Shown here: in pieces, positions 25,208-33,879 of the stretch
Numbering within the stretch: the first letter of the stretch is position 1
Layout: every line of letters begins with the position of its first letter
Assembly (NCBI RefSeq): GCF_020829495.1
Contig: NZ_JAIVFQ010000071.1
Coordinates: 1 to 36,317, forward strand
From: Nostoc favosum CHAB5714
GTDB taxonomy: Bacteria > Cyanobacteriota > Cyanobacteriia > Cyanobacteriales > Nostocaceae
Length of the DNA stretch: 36,317 bases
Reading direction: 5' to 3'
Made by a program: the position numbers and the translations under genes
The notes under the pieces: model-generated
What the model was told of the DNA's origin: nothing
Database searches by the model: none
The model's input: the letters and a program-made list of their open reading frames with translations, nothing else

Positions 25208-25597
25208 GTGAAATTTGGTTACACGGTCATTTGGGTAGACGATGTAGTTAAGACCGTTGAGTTTTACGAAAAAGCCTTTGGTCTGGTTCGTCGCACTCTC
25301 TTGGATAAAGGGCAATCTATCTGGGCGGAAATCGAAACCGGAAACACCACACTAGCTTTCTCCTCTACTAGCGAAGCACAGAAGTTATTTCCTGGTGGCT
25401 GCCATCCCAACGACGCTACACAACCACCGCCATTAATCCAGATATCATTTATTACTCCTGATGTTGGCAGCGCTTACATGAGAGCAATAGGAGCAGGCGC
25501 AAAAACACTAGATGCCCCTAAAACCCAGCCTGGGGGACAAACAATTGCTCGTGTCCGCGATCCCAATGGCGTGCTGGTGTCGTTGGTGAGTGCCTAA
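25208..25597 (+). CDS. VOC family protein (glyoxalase/bleomycin resistance fold)
   Basis: 129 residues from GTG, with AAGGAG ahead. One vicinal-oxygen-chelate domain made of two beta-alpha-beta3 halves. The first opens with GYTVIWVDDVVKTVEFYEKA and the second with QISFITPDVGSAYMRAIGAG, ending RVRDPNGVLVSLV with a Glu/Gln-type metal site not clearly complete. Members act as lyases, dioxygenases or drug-binding proteins; the substrate is unknown. It is a single gene with STRR before it and a dispersed repeat after. Confidence 0.88.
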   Translation: MKFGYTVIWVDDVVKTVEFYEKAFGLVRRTLLDKGQSIWAEIETGNTTLAFSSTSEAQKLFPGGCHPNDATQPPPLIQISFITPDVGSAYMRAIGAGAKTLDAPKTQPGGQTIARVRDPNGVLVSLVSA

Positions 25598-25821
25598 GTA
25601 GCAAATTGCCTTGGACGCGATTAATTGGGCTGAGGATTGCGATCGCATGGAACTGCAAACTTCCCAAGTTTTGTCTGTCAATAAATGCCAGCGTTTATGC
25701 CACAGTGGTCGATATTATGGGGTTTATAGACCGTTAGGGAAATTATGAATTATGAATTTTGTATTGCATCATTCATAATTCATGTATTTTCTCAACACCT
25801 TAATCTCAAACCTCAAATTTT

Positions 25822-27057
25822 ATGGATTCAAATCCAGCATTGTGTGCAGCGATCGCAAATCACATTACCACTACTCCCCAACAGAGAATTACTTTCGCCC
25901 AATTCATGGAGATGGCATTATACCACCCTGAATACGGCTACTATTCCAGCGATGCAGTCAAAATTGGCTTTCAGGGTGGTGATTTTTTCACCTCTCCTAA
26001 CCTCTGTGCTGACTTTGGCGAGTTACTAGCAGAACAATTTTTCCAGATGTGGGAGATTTTAGGAAAACCTGTACCGTTTTCTTTGGTAGAAATGGGAGCA
26101 GGTCAAGGATTGCTAGCATTGCATATCCTCAAATATCATCAGCTACGCTACCCAGGTTTTTTTACCGCCCTGGAGTACATCATTGTTGAAAAATCCCCAA
26201 CTTTAAGACAAGAACAGCAGCAACGCTTGCAAGATTTCCCTGTGCGTTGGTGCAATTTAGAGGATATACCACCAAATGCGATCGCAGGCTGCTTTTTTTC
26301 TAATGAATTAGTTGATGCTTTCCCCGTCCATCAATTCATCCTAGAAACAGGCGAACTCCGAGAAATTTATGTGACAACCTCAAACCTAACCCTCCAACCG
26401 CCTTCAAGTGAGTCCTTCTCCCCTCCCCTGATAGGGGAGGGGTTGGGGGAGAGGTCAAATTTTGCATTTGTGGAAGTCACAGGAGAACCTTCAACGCCCC
26501 AACTGGCAGAATATTTAGACTTAGTAGGAATCGACTTTACCCAAAATGCATATCCAGATGATTACCGCAGTGAAATTAATTTAGCTGCTCTAGACTGGTT
26601 GAGTATAGTAGCAGACCGCTTGCAGCGCGGCTATGTGTTAACAATTGATTATGGCTACCCCGCCAGTCGTTACTACAATCCCAGGCGATCGCAAGGAACG
26701 CTACAGTGTTATTACCATCATCGTTTCCATGACAACCCCTATATTAATATTGGGCGACAAGATATCACGGCCCATGTTGACTTTACAGCTTTAGAACTCT
26801 GGGGTGAGAAGTACAATTTAAAGAATATTGGTTTTATCCAACAGGGATTATTTTTGATGGCGTTGGGGTTAGGCGATCGCATTGCAGCCCTTTCTGATCA
26901 AAAGCAACCCCTTTCACAGTTACTACAGCGCCGGGACTCACTACACCAGCTTATAGATCCCACAGGACTCGGCGGCTTTGGAGTCTTAATTCAGAGCAAA
27001 GGTCTGGATAAGACAGAAATTTCTCAACCACTAAAAGGATTGACCCTGCCAGAGTAA
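25822..27057 (+). CDS. MidA/NDUFAF7-type class I SAM methyltransferase
   Basis: 411 residues. The SAM-binding motif I is VEMGAGQGLLALHIL with Glu90-Met-Gly-Ala-Gly94, then IIVEKSP (motif II), FFSNELVDAFPVHQF (the family's NEL.DA.PVH signature near residue 170), YVLTIDYGYPASRYYNPRRSQGT and a final HVDFTALELWGE block. The mitochondrial member NDUFAF7 dimethylates an Arg of the complex I 49-kDa subunit. Residues about 197-210 (SPPLIGEGLGERS) are encoded by a palindromic intergenic-type repeat inserted in frame (26415-26452), probably a surface loop. No operon. An obvious bacterial target is NdhH, encoded 13 kb away; that link is an inference. Confidence 0.9.
   Translation: MDSNPALCAAIANHITTTPQQRITFAQFMEMALYHPEYGYYSSDAVKIGFQGGDFFTSPNLCADFGELLAEQFFQMWEILGKPVPFSLVEMGAGQGLLALHILKYHQLRYPGFFTALEYIIVEKSPTLRQEQQQRLQDFPVRWCNLEDIPPNAIAGCFFSNELVDAFPVHQFILETGELREIYVTTSNLTLQPPSSESFSPPLIGEGLGERSNFAFVEVTGEPSTPQLAEYLDLVGIDFTQNAYPDDYRSEINLAALDWLSIVADRLQRGYVLTIDYGYPASRYYNPRRSQGTLQCYYHHRFHDNPYINIGRQDITAHVDFTALELWGEKYNLKNIGFIQQGLFLMALGLGDRIAALSDQKQPLSQLLQRRDSLHQLIDPTGLGGFGVLIQSKGLDKTEISQPLKGLTLPE
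26415..26452. repeat. Palindromic repeat inside the methyltransferase gene
   Basis: CTCCCCTCCCC pairs with GGGGAGGGG around ATAG. It resembles the intergenic copy at 117-166 and is read through in frame as Pro-Pro-Leu-Ile-Gly-Glu-Gly. Confidence 0.7.
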
Positions 27058-27166
27058 AAGTAAATTTGAAAAGTTAAAACTCTATTTAATAATGCAGTAT
27101 CAGTCTTATTTAGACTAGCATAACAATGATTACTGTAAAGTTAAACACAATACCAAAGTAATAATT

Positions 27167-27262
27167 ATGTCCACTCATGACCTGTTAATGCTAGTAACCT
27201 TACTTACTCCAGGGATTTTACTTTCAGTGATAATTATGGCCACTTTTGCCGCTGGTGGCTAA
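27167..27262 (+). CDS. 31-residue single-span membrane peptide
   Basis: The chain opens MSTHDLLMLVTLLTPGILLS and is hydrophobic until it ends AAGG: one membrane-spanning helix with a short polar N terminus. Its size and composition match the small subunits of thylakoid complexes, but it is not PsbX, PetG/L/M/N or PsaM as I remember them. It has no strong ribosome binding site. A MITE-like element begins 12 bases after its stop. It lies 110 bases after the methyltransferase gene on the same strand. Confidence is limited by its length. Confidence 0.5.
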   Translation: MSTHDLLMLVTLLTPGILLSVIIMATFAAGG

Positions 27263-27615
27263 TCGCCAGAGACGTTAGGGACTTCCAAATAAAAAAATAT
27301 CCCAAAACGGACACAAAACCCTCTCTATTTCTCCTCTCTCTGTGTTCTCTGCGTCTGGAGTGGTTCGTTTATTTCTTGGAAATCCCTTAGTCACTAGTCA
27401 GTAAACAGTTATCAGTATTTAGAGATAACTGTTCACTGATAACTGATATTAAAATCAAACGATGGAAACGCGATGTCTATAACAGGCTGTGACGCTCCCT
27501 ACGAGACGTTGCGCGTAGCTTGCTTAAGAGTAGGGGTAGGAATACTCGCTAACGCAACTCTTGGAGACGCACTCGCATTCGCTATCAGTGACGCTGTACC
27601 AAAGGAACGTGAAAA
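27263..27615. other. Intergenic region of repeats before the reductase gene
   Basis: Contains the fold-back element at 27275-27390, a GATAACTG/CAGTTATC hairpin (about 27405-27450), and dispersed repeats (CCTACGAGACGTTGCG, ACTCTTGGAGACGC). I find no gene. Confidence 0.55.
27275..27390. mobile_element. MITE-like fold-back element, copy 2
   Basis: Left end TTAGGGACTTCCAAATAAA, right end TTTATTTCTTGGAAATCCCT (imperfect inverted repeat). The left 27 bases are identical to those of the element at 293-391, while the interiors differ. Confidence 0.65.
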
Positions 27616-28494
27616 ATGAAGGTGGCATTTCTGGGAACTGGACTGATGGGACTACCAATGGCTCAAAGGTTATTAGCCGCAGATATACAGCTAATTGCCT
27701 ATAATCGCACCCCAGAAAAATTAGCACCACTACAAGCAGGTGGGGCTGAAATTGTTACACATCCCCGCCACGCCATTCGTGCTGCTGAGTCCGTAATCCT
27801 CATGCTGACTAATGCCCCGGCCATTTATAATGTGTTGCTTTCAGACACTGCTTGGCAAACTTTGCAAGGGCGCACAATCATCCAAATGGGAACAATTACT
27901 CCCACAGAAAGCCAGGAAATTAGAGATGCAGTTGTTGCGGGTGGTGGTGAGTATTTAGAAGCACCTGTATTAGGGAGTATCCCAGAAGCAAAAGCTGGCA
28001 AGTTGAGTGTTATGGTAGGGGCCGAGCCAGAACAATATGAACGCCACTTGAAGTTACTCCAAAATTTTGGGACAGAACCTTTACTTATCGGGCCAGTGGG
28101 TTCTGCTGCGGCGCTCAAATTGGCACTCAATCAACTAATAGCTTCCCTGACAACTAGCTTTGCTCTGAGTCTGGCTTTTATCCAGCGTCAGGGTGTCGAT
28201 GTGGATGTGTTTATGCAAATATTGCGCGACAGTCCACTCTACGCACCTACCTTTGACAAAAAGCTACAACGGATGTTGGATGGCAATTATGCTGATCCGA
28301 ATTTCCCCACAAAACACTTGCTCAAAGATACAGAATTATTTATCTCGGAAGCAAAATCTCGGAGTTTGGATCTCAGCAGTATTAAAGGTGTTCGGCAAAT
28401 CTTGCAAACAGCCGTGAAAATGTCATTTGCTGATGATGATTACTCATCACTATTTTCTGTAATAAAAGAATGGGGAGAAGCGATGGGAGAATAA
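27616..28494 (+). CDS. NAD(P)-dependent beta-hydroxyacid dehydrogenase family protein
   Basis: 292 residues, normal for the 3-hydroxyisobutyrate/tartronate semialdehyde/glyoxylate reductase family. The Rossmann motif FLGTGLMGLPMA holds G7-x-G9-x-x-G12. The substrate-binding block is EAPVLGSIPEAKAGKL (the family's G.A.AG.L pattern), and the catalytic Lys168 sits in ALKLALNQL with the downstream Asn. The C-terminal helical domain is normal, and the chain ends KEWGEAMGE. The substrate cannot be decided; succinic semialdehyde or glyoxylate reductase activity is common in the family. Single gene, with dispersed repeats on both sides. Confidence 0.9.
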   Translation: MKVAFLGTGLMGLPMAQRLLAADIQLIAYNRTPEKLAPLQAGGAEIVTHPRHAIRAAESVILMLTNAPAIYNVLLSDTAWQTLQGRTIIQMGTITPTESQEIRDAVVAGGGEYLEAPVLGSIPEAKAGKLSVMVGAEPEQYERHLKLLQNFGTEPLLIGPVGSAAALKLALNQLIASLTTSFALSLAFIQRQGVDVDVFMQILRDSPLYAPTFDKKLQRMLDGNYADPNFPTKHLLKDTELFISEAKSRSLDLSSIKGVRQILQTAVKMSFADDDYSSLFSVIKEWGEAMGE

Positions 28495-28828
28495 ATTTTC
28501 GTAGGGTAGCACAGCCAGGGCTATTTCGTTCTAGACATAAACCGCCCAGAACTGAAGTTCCGGGCTAATAGCAAAAGTCCACTAAAGTGGACTAAGAAAG
28601 GCTTTTAGTCCACTTTAGTGGACTTGGACTATTAGCCTCAGAATTCATTCTGAGGCGGGCTAGATGAGAATGAAATAGCCCTAGTAGCACAGCTAACTGT
28701 GCTACCTTACTTGAAATAATGTTACAATTTGAGACACATTGAGGAAATCTCCCTACACCCCGGCATCTCTGATATGCCCTTTAAAAATGGTGAATCAAAA
28801 GGTTTTAACTGAATTGTTAATAAGGATA
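28495..28828. other. Intergenic region with a large fold-back element
   Basis: Almost filled by the element at 28503-28706. The remaining 120 bases, next to the 3' end of the minus-strand gene, show no clear terminator. Confidence 0.5.
28503..28706. mobile_element. MITE-like element with nested inverted repeats, copy 2
   Basis: The outermost arms are GGGTAGCACAGC and GCTAACTGTGCTACC; next come AGGGCTATTTCGTTCT and AGAATGAAATAGCCCT. The core starts ACCGCCCAGAACTGAAG and ends GAATTCATTCTGAGGCGG, and its centre has two CCACT(T)TAGTGG-type hairpins. The core is the same as in the element at 7905-7957; the outer arms are unrelated to those at 7828-8033. Confidence 0.8.
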
Positions 28829-30901
28829 TTACTGCCCATTAGTAGTTGATTGAGGAAATGGTAGAGATTCAGGCTGAGGCTGAGGCTGAGGTTCTGGTTG
28901 AGGATTGAGAAATTCCTGCCAAGCCCTAATTTGCTCTTGCGCCGCACTGTAAGCAGCACTACCGCGTGGAATCGATTTGGCAATGTCAATCCCTCTGGCA
29001 ATATCAGACTGACCTTGAGAGCGTGCTATTTCTAACAATTGCTGACTCCACTGGTCAATAGCTAGATTCGCATCCATACGCAAGATGCTATTATTTGAAA
29101 CCCGATCTGCCAACCGTATTGCTTCAACCAATGCTTCTGGCGTGCCAGCTGCGCCCACTTCCTGGGCTTTTCTCCAGTTTTCTCTGGTGCGGATTTGCCC
29201 TTCCCACTCATTTATCGCAGCTTGTGCTTCTTGTGAAAGCGCCCTTCCCGACGAGGCAATTTGTTGAGCTACGCTAATGGCGGCAGTGATATCTCCACTT
29301 TGAGCCAGTTCTTGTGCCTGATCTAAGTAGGGTTGGTCTTGAATTCGCTGAATCTTTCTTACCCAAGTGCGAATTTTTTTCCGTGCTTCTGGATATAATG
29401 CACGACCTCTACGAATTTCACTGGCTTGGGCGATCGCAGCTTCCAAGGAATTGATATCATCGAATATAGCTATCTGTTCGGCGCGTTCTAAATAAGGTTG
29501 GTCTTCAATTGTCTCGACTTGGGCACGCCAGCGACCCATTTCTTGCCTAGCTTCTGTGGCGCGGGGATTACTCGCAGGAATCAGCTGCACTTGAGCGATC
29601 GCTGCTGTTAAATTAGGGACTGTTCCCTGGCTAGCTAATATTCTCGCTTTTTCTAGATTGGCAACATCTTCAATTTCCAATTGCCAACGAGCAATCAGCT
29701 GCTGTGCTTCGTTATACACTGGTCTGGAAGGATCAATTTGTTGTACTTGAGCGATCGCAGCCTCTAAACCAGAAACGTTACCTATCCAAGCACTCCTTTT
29801 CGCGTCAGCTATGGCGATAAAGTCATCTGTTTCGCCCTGTAGTTTCGCAATCTCTGGAATTTGTCTAGCAATATCCAGTGCTTCATCCGCATCCCGCTTG
29901 TCTAATTTTGCCTGTGCCAACTCCAGCATTTTGCGTCCAAATACCGGAATCGCTTCCTGAGCTTTTTGGTAAATGTAACTTTCTTGCCCAATGGACTGGG
30001 CTAACTTGATAGCTTCTAATAAATTATCGACTACTTTGCTGTTTGCTAAACTTTCGGCTTTTCCTAGCTTATCGCCATCTTCCCGCGCTGTGGCAATTAG
30101 ACGATTCAATTGGTCGTATTTAGTACCCGCCCAGTATTGATTGTCTACACGCAGCATTTTGGCGGATAACATAAATGCCGATTGCCATCGCCGTTCCTTA
30201 ACTTCAGCGATCGCACCGTTGTATGTGGCTTCTGCCTTTGACCAAATTGACTGCCATTTGTCAATTTGCTCATTAACTAATTTATAAGCGGTCACATCTT
30301 CGGGTATTTTCTGAGCAGTAGCTATCGCTTCCTCTAAGTTACCTGTTTGGAAACTTTGATCGGCTAGCTTCAAAATATCCCGTGACCATTCTTCGATGAA
30401 ACGATCAATTTCTCCATGCAACGGGTGATTTTGTGGTAGTTGCTTCACCAGAGCGATCGCTTGCAATAGGTCGTTCACTGTTTGTTTAGAAGCCGCCAAC
30501 TGAGCGCAGTGTAACCGCACCGAAGCACTAGCTAGCGGCCAGAAAATCGAGGGGCAATTAGGGGCAGAGGGCAACTTTAGCAGCATTGCCATTGCCAAGA
30601 ATGCTACACTGCCGGGAATCAAAGTTAGCAGTACCAGCCACAACACCCAGCTTTTCATCCAGCGTGGCAATTTCGCAGGATTTATACTGAGTTGTACAGT
30701 TTCTTTTGAATTACTATTTATAGGTAATCCTTCCGTATGGTTTTTTTTTCGCCGCTTCACTGACTTGGAGTTAGAACCAGTAGCTGGGGAATCAAATGGC
30801 TGAGTTTCACCGAATTGTTCTGTTCGGGATAATCTTTTGTTTTGATCTGGCTCTCTTCCACTGGCTGAAGACCAACTGTCTGGAATATCCCGCTCTGTCA
30901 T
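28829..30901 (-). CDS. Membrane-anchored protein with degenerate helical repeats
   Basis: 690 residues. Residues 1-80 are polar and basic, 84-108 form one membrane segment (WVLWLVLLTLIPGSVAFLAM), and 115 to about 660 form an all-helical array. The array has at least seven degenerate units of about 55-70 residues following the pattern (L/E)AAIAQ.Q.I.......EA...I..W. Examples are LEAAIAQVQQIDPSRP, LTAAIAQVQLIPASNP and LEAAIAQASEIRRGRA, each ending in a Trp-containing helix. The layout is TPR-like but does not match TPR exactly. The last 25 residues are a Pro/Gln/Glu tail. I know it only as a cyanobacterial hypothetical; a scaffold role is likely. Single gene. Confidence 0.85.
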   Translation of the reverse strand: MTERDIPDSWSSASGREPDQNKRLSRTEQFGETQPFDSPATGSNSKSVKRRKKNHTEGLPINSNSKETVQLSINPAKLPRWMKSWVLWLVLLTLIPGSVAFLAMAMLLKLPSAPNCPSIFWPLASASVRLHCAQLAASKQTVNDLLQAIALVKQLPQNHPLHGEIDRFIEEWSRDILKLADQSFQTGNLEEAIATAQKIPEDVTAYKLVNEQIDKWQSIWSKAEATYNGAIAEVKERRWQSAFMLSAKMLRVDNQYWAGTKYDQLNRLIATAREDGDKLGKAESLANSKVVDNLLEAIKLAQSIGQESYIYQKAQEAIPVFGRKMLELAQAKLDKRDADEALDIARQIPEIAKLQGETDDFIAIADAKRSAWIGNVSGLEAAIAQVQQIDPSRPVYNEAQQLIARWQLEIEDVANLEKARILASQGTVPNLTAAIAQVQLIPASNPRATEARQEMGRWRAQVETIEDQPYLERAEQIAIFDDINSLEAAIAQASEIRRGRALYPEARKKIRTWVRKIQRIQDQPYLDQAQELAQSGDITAAISVAQQIASSGRALSQEAQAAINEWEGQIRTRENWRKAQEVGAAGTPEALVEAIRLADRVSNNSILRMDANLAIDQWSQQLLEIARSQGQSDIARGIDIAKSIPRGSAAYSAAQEQIRAWQEFLNPQPEPQPQPQPESLPFPQSTTNGQ

Positions 30902-31055
30902 CTCTCACACCAAAATAATTGAATAGCGCTCTGTTTTAGGTTGATAATTCCATTGTTGACATAGTAACTTTCTCATCATTAAAAAGCTACTTTTTTGAAT
31001 ATCTCTCTCCACAGAATATCATTATCAATCTAAAAAATCAGTGCTATTTTATACG

Positions 31056-31961
31056 TTATCCTAAAACAGTAGATTCAGCTTGCAAATCGGCAATCAATTG
31101 AGCTAACTGATCGCTACTTGCCTGGTAAACGTTGCCGCAAAACTCGCAAGTTGCTTCAGCACCATCATCTTTAACAATCATATCTTGCAGTTCAGCTTCT
31201 CCTAAAATCTTCAGTGCCCCCAAAACGCGATCAAAAGAACAACCACAGTGGAAGCGCAGCATTTGCCGTTCGGGAAAGATTGCCAGCCCCATGTCTCCCA
31301 ACAAGTCGTTAAAGATTTCAGGTAATGTCTTCCCAGCTTGCAACAATGGCGTAAATCCTGCTAGACCAGCAACCCGTGATTCCAACGTTTCTACTAAAGC
31401 TTCGTCTCTAGCAGCTTTGGGCAATACTTGTATGAGTAATCCTCCAGCCGCAGTTACTCCACCTGCTCCCACAAACACACCTAAAACTAAAGCCGAAGGT
31501 GTTTGTTCGGAATTCACCAGATAATGAGCCACATCATCGCCAATTTCGCCAGAAACTAGTTCAACAGTACTAGAGTAGGGGTAACCGTAACCAATATCCC
31601 GGACAACGTAGAGATAGCCACCACCCACTGCACCACCAACATCTAGCTTACCTTTGGCATTGGGAGGCAATTCCACCGATGGATTCCCGACATACCCGCG
31701 TACCGTCCCATCTAAGCCTGCATCTACCAATATGCCACCCAAAGGCCCATCGCCCTTCACCCGGACATTGACCCTTGACCCAGTTCGCTTCATACTAGAA
31801 GCCATTAATAAGCCTGCCGCCATAGTCCGACCCAGTGCTGCCGTTGCCACATAAGAAAGCTTGTGGCGTCCCCGTGCTTCTTCTGTTAAACGTGTGGTGA
31901 TCACACCTACGGCACGAATTCCACCTTCGGCTGCTGTTGCACGAATTAACTGATCCGCCAT
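31056..31961 (-). CDS. hslO: Redox-regulated chaperone Hsp33
   Basis: 301 residues starting MADQLIRATAAEGGIRA. The frame runs 25 codons further upstream, but the family begins here. Hsp33 is a cytosolic holdase activated by oxidation. The redox switch is complete: C239-x-C241 (FHCGCSFD) and C272-x2-C275 (CEFCG), which bind Zn2+ when reduced. The core carries GRTMAAGLLMASSMK, GDGPLGGILVDAGLDG and GGYLYVVRD. It is divergent from the gene at 32102, with a 140-base shared upstream region. Confidence 0.96.
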   Translation of the reverse strand: MADQLIRATAAEGGIRAVGVITTRLTEEARGRHKLSYVATAALGRTMAAGLLMASSMKRTGSRVNVRVKGDGPLGGILVDAGLDGTVRGYVGNPSVELPPNAKGKLDVGGAVGGGYLYVVRDIGYGYPYSSTVELVSGEIGDDVAHYLVNSEQTPSALVLGVFVGAGGVTAAGGLLIQVLPKAARDEALVETLESRVAGLAGFTPLLQAGKTLPEIFNDLLGDMGLAIFPERQMLRFHCGCSFDRVLGALKILGEAELQDMIVKDDGAEATCEFCGNVYQASSDQLAQLIADLQAESTVLG

Positions 31962-32101
31962 GAATAACCTTACATTTCTTAACAAGTTCACTTTTTCTAT
32001 TCTAAGTTCTCTGCTGGTAGAAAAGTGACGCCGCAATAATCAGTGATTGTATTTGCAATATTAGAAATAGCGATATCTCACCTTTAGGTAATCCTATAAA
32101 A

Positions 32102-32488
32102 ATGCTGGGTAATTTTCAACAAAGCCAACTGCGGATCGAAATCGAAGCACCAACAGATGCAATTCGTGACAGTCTGCTGCATCCGGTACAACTCGAAAAA
32201 TGGCTCTTAGGGCAACGCTTTGCGCCAGGAATGCCAGAAGAACTGCTTCCAGGATTCCAGTTTACTACCTGGACTGGGCCAGTTGCGATTCATCATCAAG
32301 TAGACGTTGTAAAATCTAACTGTCTCCGATTGGTACTTAGCGGAGGCATTGACGGGTTCCACGAATGGTACTGGGGAGAAGGTTGGGTACAGTCCCGCTT
32401 GGAAGGAATTTCACTTTTGCCCTTGAATTTGGGTCAAACTTTGAGTTTGTTGAGCTTGCGTCAGTTTTTGGCAACTCAAGGACGTTGA
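32102..32488 (+). CDS. SRPBCC-like conserved hypothetical protein
   Basis: 128 residues. It begins QLRIEIEAPTDAIRDSLLHP and continues EKWLLGQRF, the usual pattern of a first beta-strand, helix and W/L turn in SRPBCC (START/polyketide-cyclase) folds. It ends in a long helix with a repeated Leu pattern (LPLNLGQTLSLLSLRQFL), fitting the C-terminal helix over the pocket. No catalytic residue can be assigned. It is divergent from hslO. Confidence 0.75.
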   Translation: MLGNFQQSQLRIEIEAPTDAIRDSLLHPVQLEKWLLGQRFAPGMPEELLPGFQFTTWTGPVAIHHQVDVVKSNCLRLVLSGGIDGFHEWYWGEGWVQSRLEGISLLPLNLGQTLSLLSLRQFLATQGR

Positions 32489-32545
32489 TTCGATTGACGT
32501 AAAGAGATTGGGGATTGGTTATTCTCCGCGTCTCCAGTCCCCAGT

Positions 32546-33160
32546 TTATGAAGCAGAAATAATACCTACAAGAATTTTTACCAGCACAGATAAATCTTCT
32601 GGAACTTGATAGCGTTTCTGGTCTTGAGTTACCAGACGATTTGCACGATGATAAACTCCAAAACGCCAGTCTTCACCAGTCGTAACTGCTCCATATAGAA
32701 GTTCAGATGTGGATGTAGTCCATTGATCAAGTGCTATTAATTCAACAGCGAGTTGAGTAAATCCTCGAACTAAATCTGATTGTTTGGCTTCGATGACTAA
32801 TAAATTTTGAGGTGCTGCAATATAGTAGTCGAGAGTCCCTTTCAGATAATTGTTGACAGCAATAGAATATTCTATATTGAGTCTCTGGTTAGTTAAATCG
32901 CATACTTCAAACAAAATTGGGCCAATTAGAGCTTCACGTCTAGTAGTTTCATTAACCAAATCAATATGAGATAAATTACGGCGAAGTTGTTGCTGTAAAA
33001 ATTGGATGTCTAAAACTTCTGATGATTCAGGTAATGTTATATTTTTCCTTTCAATAGTGCAATTTAATTCGGCTAAAATATCATCAATTGTGAAAGGCAG
33101 TTCAAAATATCGGCTGAAAGTATAAGATTCACCAACTTGGAGAATGCGGCGGGAACTCAT
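32546..33160 (-). CDS. PD-(D/E)XK nuclease-fold hypothetical protein
   Basis: 204 residues. The centre shows GTLDYYIAA, 12 residues, then LLVIEAKQSD: Asp111, Glu124 and Lys126 form a D-x12-E-x-K signature typical of restriction-endonuclease-like folds. It is followed by a long helix (FTQLAVELIALDQW) as in that fold. The N-terminal 100 residues include a helix-rich part with LPFTIDDILAELN. There is no methyltransferase or specificity subunit nearby, so it is not a standard restriction system. Proteins of this kind are common as orphans in filamentous cyanobacteria. Single gene. Confidence 0.8.
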   Translation of the reverse strand: MSSRRILQVGESYTFSRYFELPFTIDDILAELNCTIERKNITLPESSEVLDIQFLQQQLRRNLSHIDLVNETTRREALIGPILFEVCDLTNQRLNIEYSIAVNNYLKGTLDYYIAAPQNLLVIEAKQSDLVRGFTQLAVELIALDQWTTSTSELLYGAVTTGEDWRFGVYHRANRLVTQDQKRYQVPEDLSVLVKILVGIISAS

Positions 33161-33276
33161 AAAAAACCTAAGCCAAATTTATCCTCTTAATTTTATATAA
33201 ACTTGCTAAACTCACGCCTTGCACCAGAGTAAGTAAGCCGGCGCTAATATTTCAAGCTATGTTAAGAAATTTAAAT

Positions 33277-33354
33277 GTAGGGTGTATTGTCGCGCAGCGC
33301 AATGCACCGTCAATAATTCAAGGTGCCTTAGCCTACGGAATAACACACACTACA
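33277..33354. repeat. Interspersed fold-back repeat
   Basis: TGTAGGGTGTATT at the left and AATAACACACACTACA at the right are imperfect inverted repeats, with GCGCAATGCACC inside. A related half copy lies at 21540-21575 (GATGGTGCGTTACGC ... ACACACCCTACG). Confidence 0.55.
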
Positions 33355-33356
33355 GA

Positions 33357-33560
33357 CTACGGACGAATAGCGATCGCCCCCGTATTTCCCATCTGCTGAT
33401 ATTGGTTTATTTCCTCCCTAGCTAATTCAGCAAAGGCTTCTGCTTCTTGCACTTCTGTCTGAGTTGTAATTCCCCTGTCTCGATAGTCCCGTTGGTTGCG
33501 ATTAAAGTCTGCTTTTATAGATGCGATCGCTTGTCGTATTGCATTGGACTCAGTAGCCAT
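33357..33560 (-). CDS. Small helical hypothetical protein
   Basis: 67 residues, nearly all helical and charged (AIRQAIASIKADFNRNQRDYRDRG, then EVQEAEAFAELAREEINQYQ). No Cys, no membrane segment, no recognised family. The ribosome binding site is weak. Normal amino-acid composition and a clean frame between repeats support it as a gene. Confidence 0.55.
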   Translation of the reverse strand: MATESNAIRQAIASIKADFNRNQRDYRDRGITTQTEVQEAEAFAELAREEINQYQQMGNTGAIAIRP

Positions 33561-33795
33561 TTTAATTTTTAGCGCTTTGAGTTGTGCAGCGATTTGCGAT
33601 CGTTGTAATTGATTCTGCCGGATATTGCCGTCTTTTCTTTAAATGAGCTTTTTTGAAAAACTCCCATAATTTGGTCTTTTCGCCCTCTAGGGTGAAAGCG
33701 ATGGCTTTTGCTTTTATTTTTGACTGTAGCGTTTCAGATCCTGTGAACGGTTACCAAAATTGAGCGAACGGACAGTTATTTCGTTTAGCATATAG

Positions 33796-33830
33796 CCCTC
33801 CTAATTTTCTTCTTGGAGGGTATTTTATTG
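33796..33830 (+). terminator. Terminator-like hairpin
   Basis: CCCTCC pairs with GGAGGG around a 13-base loop rich in T, followed by TATTTTATT. No gene on the plus strand ends here, so it could also be the end of an unannotated small RNA. Confidence 0.5.
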
Positions 33831-33879
33831 CTTAACTGTCCCAAAGCGATCGCTCATAAGAGTAACTAGCAACTTGGGT

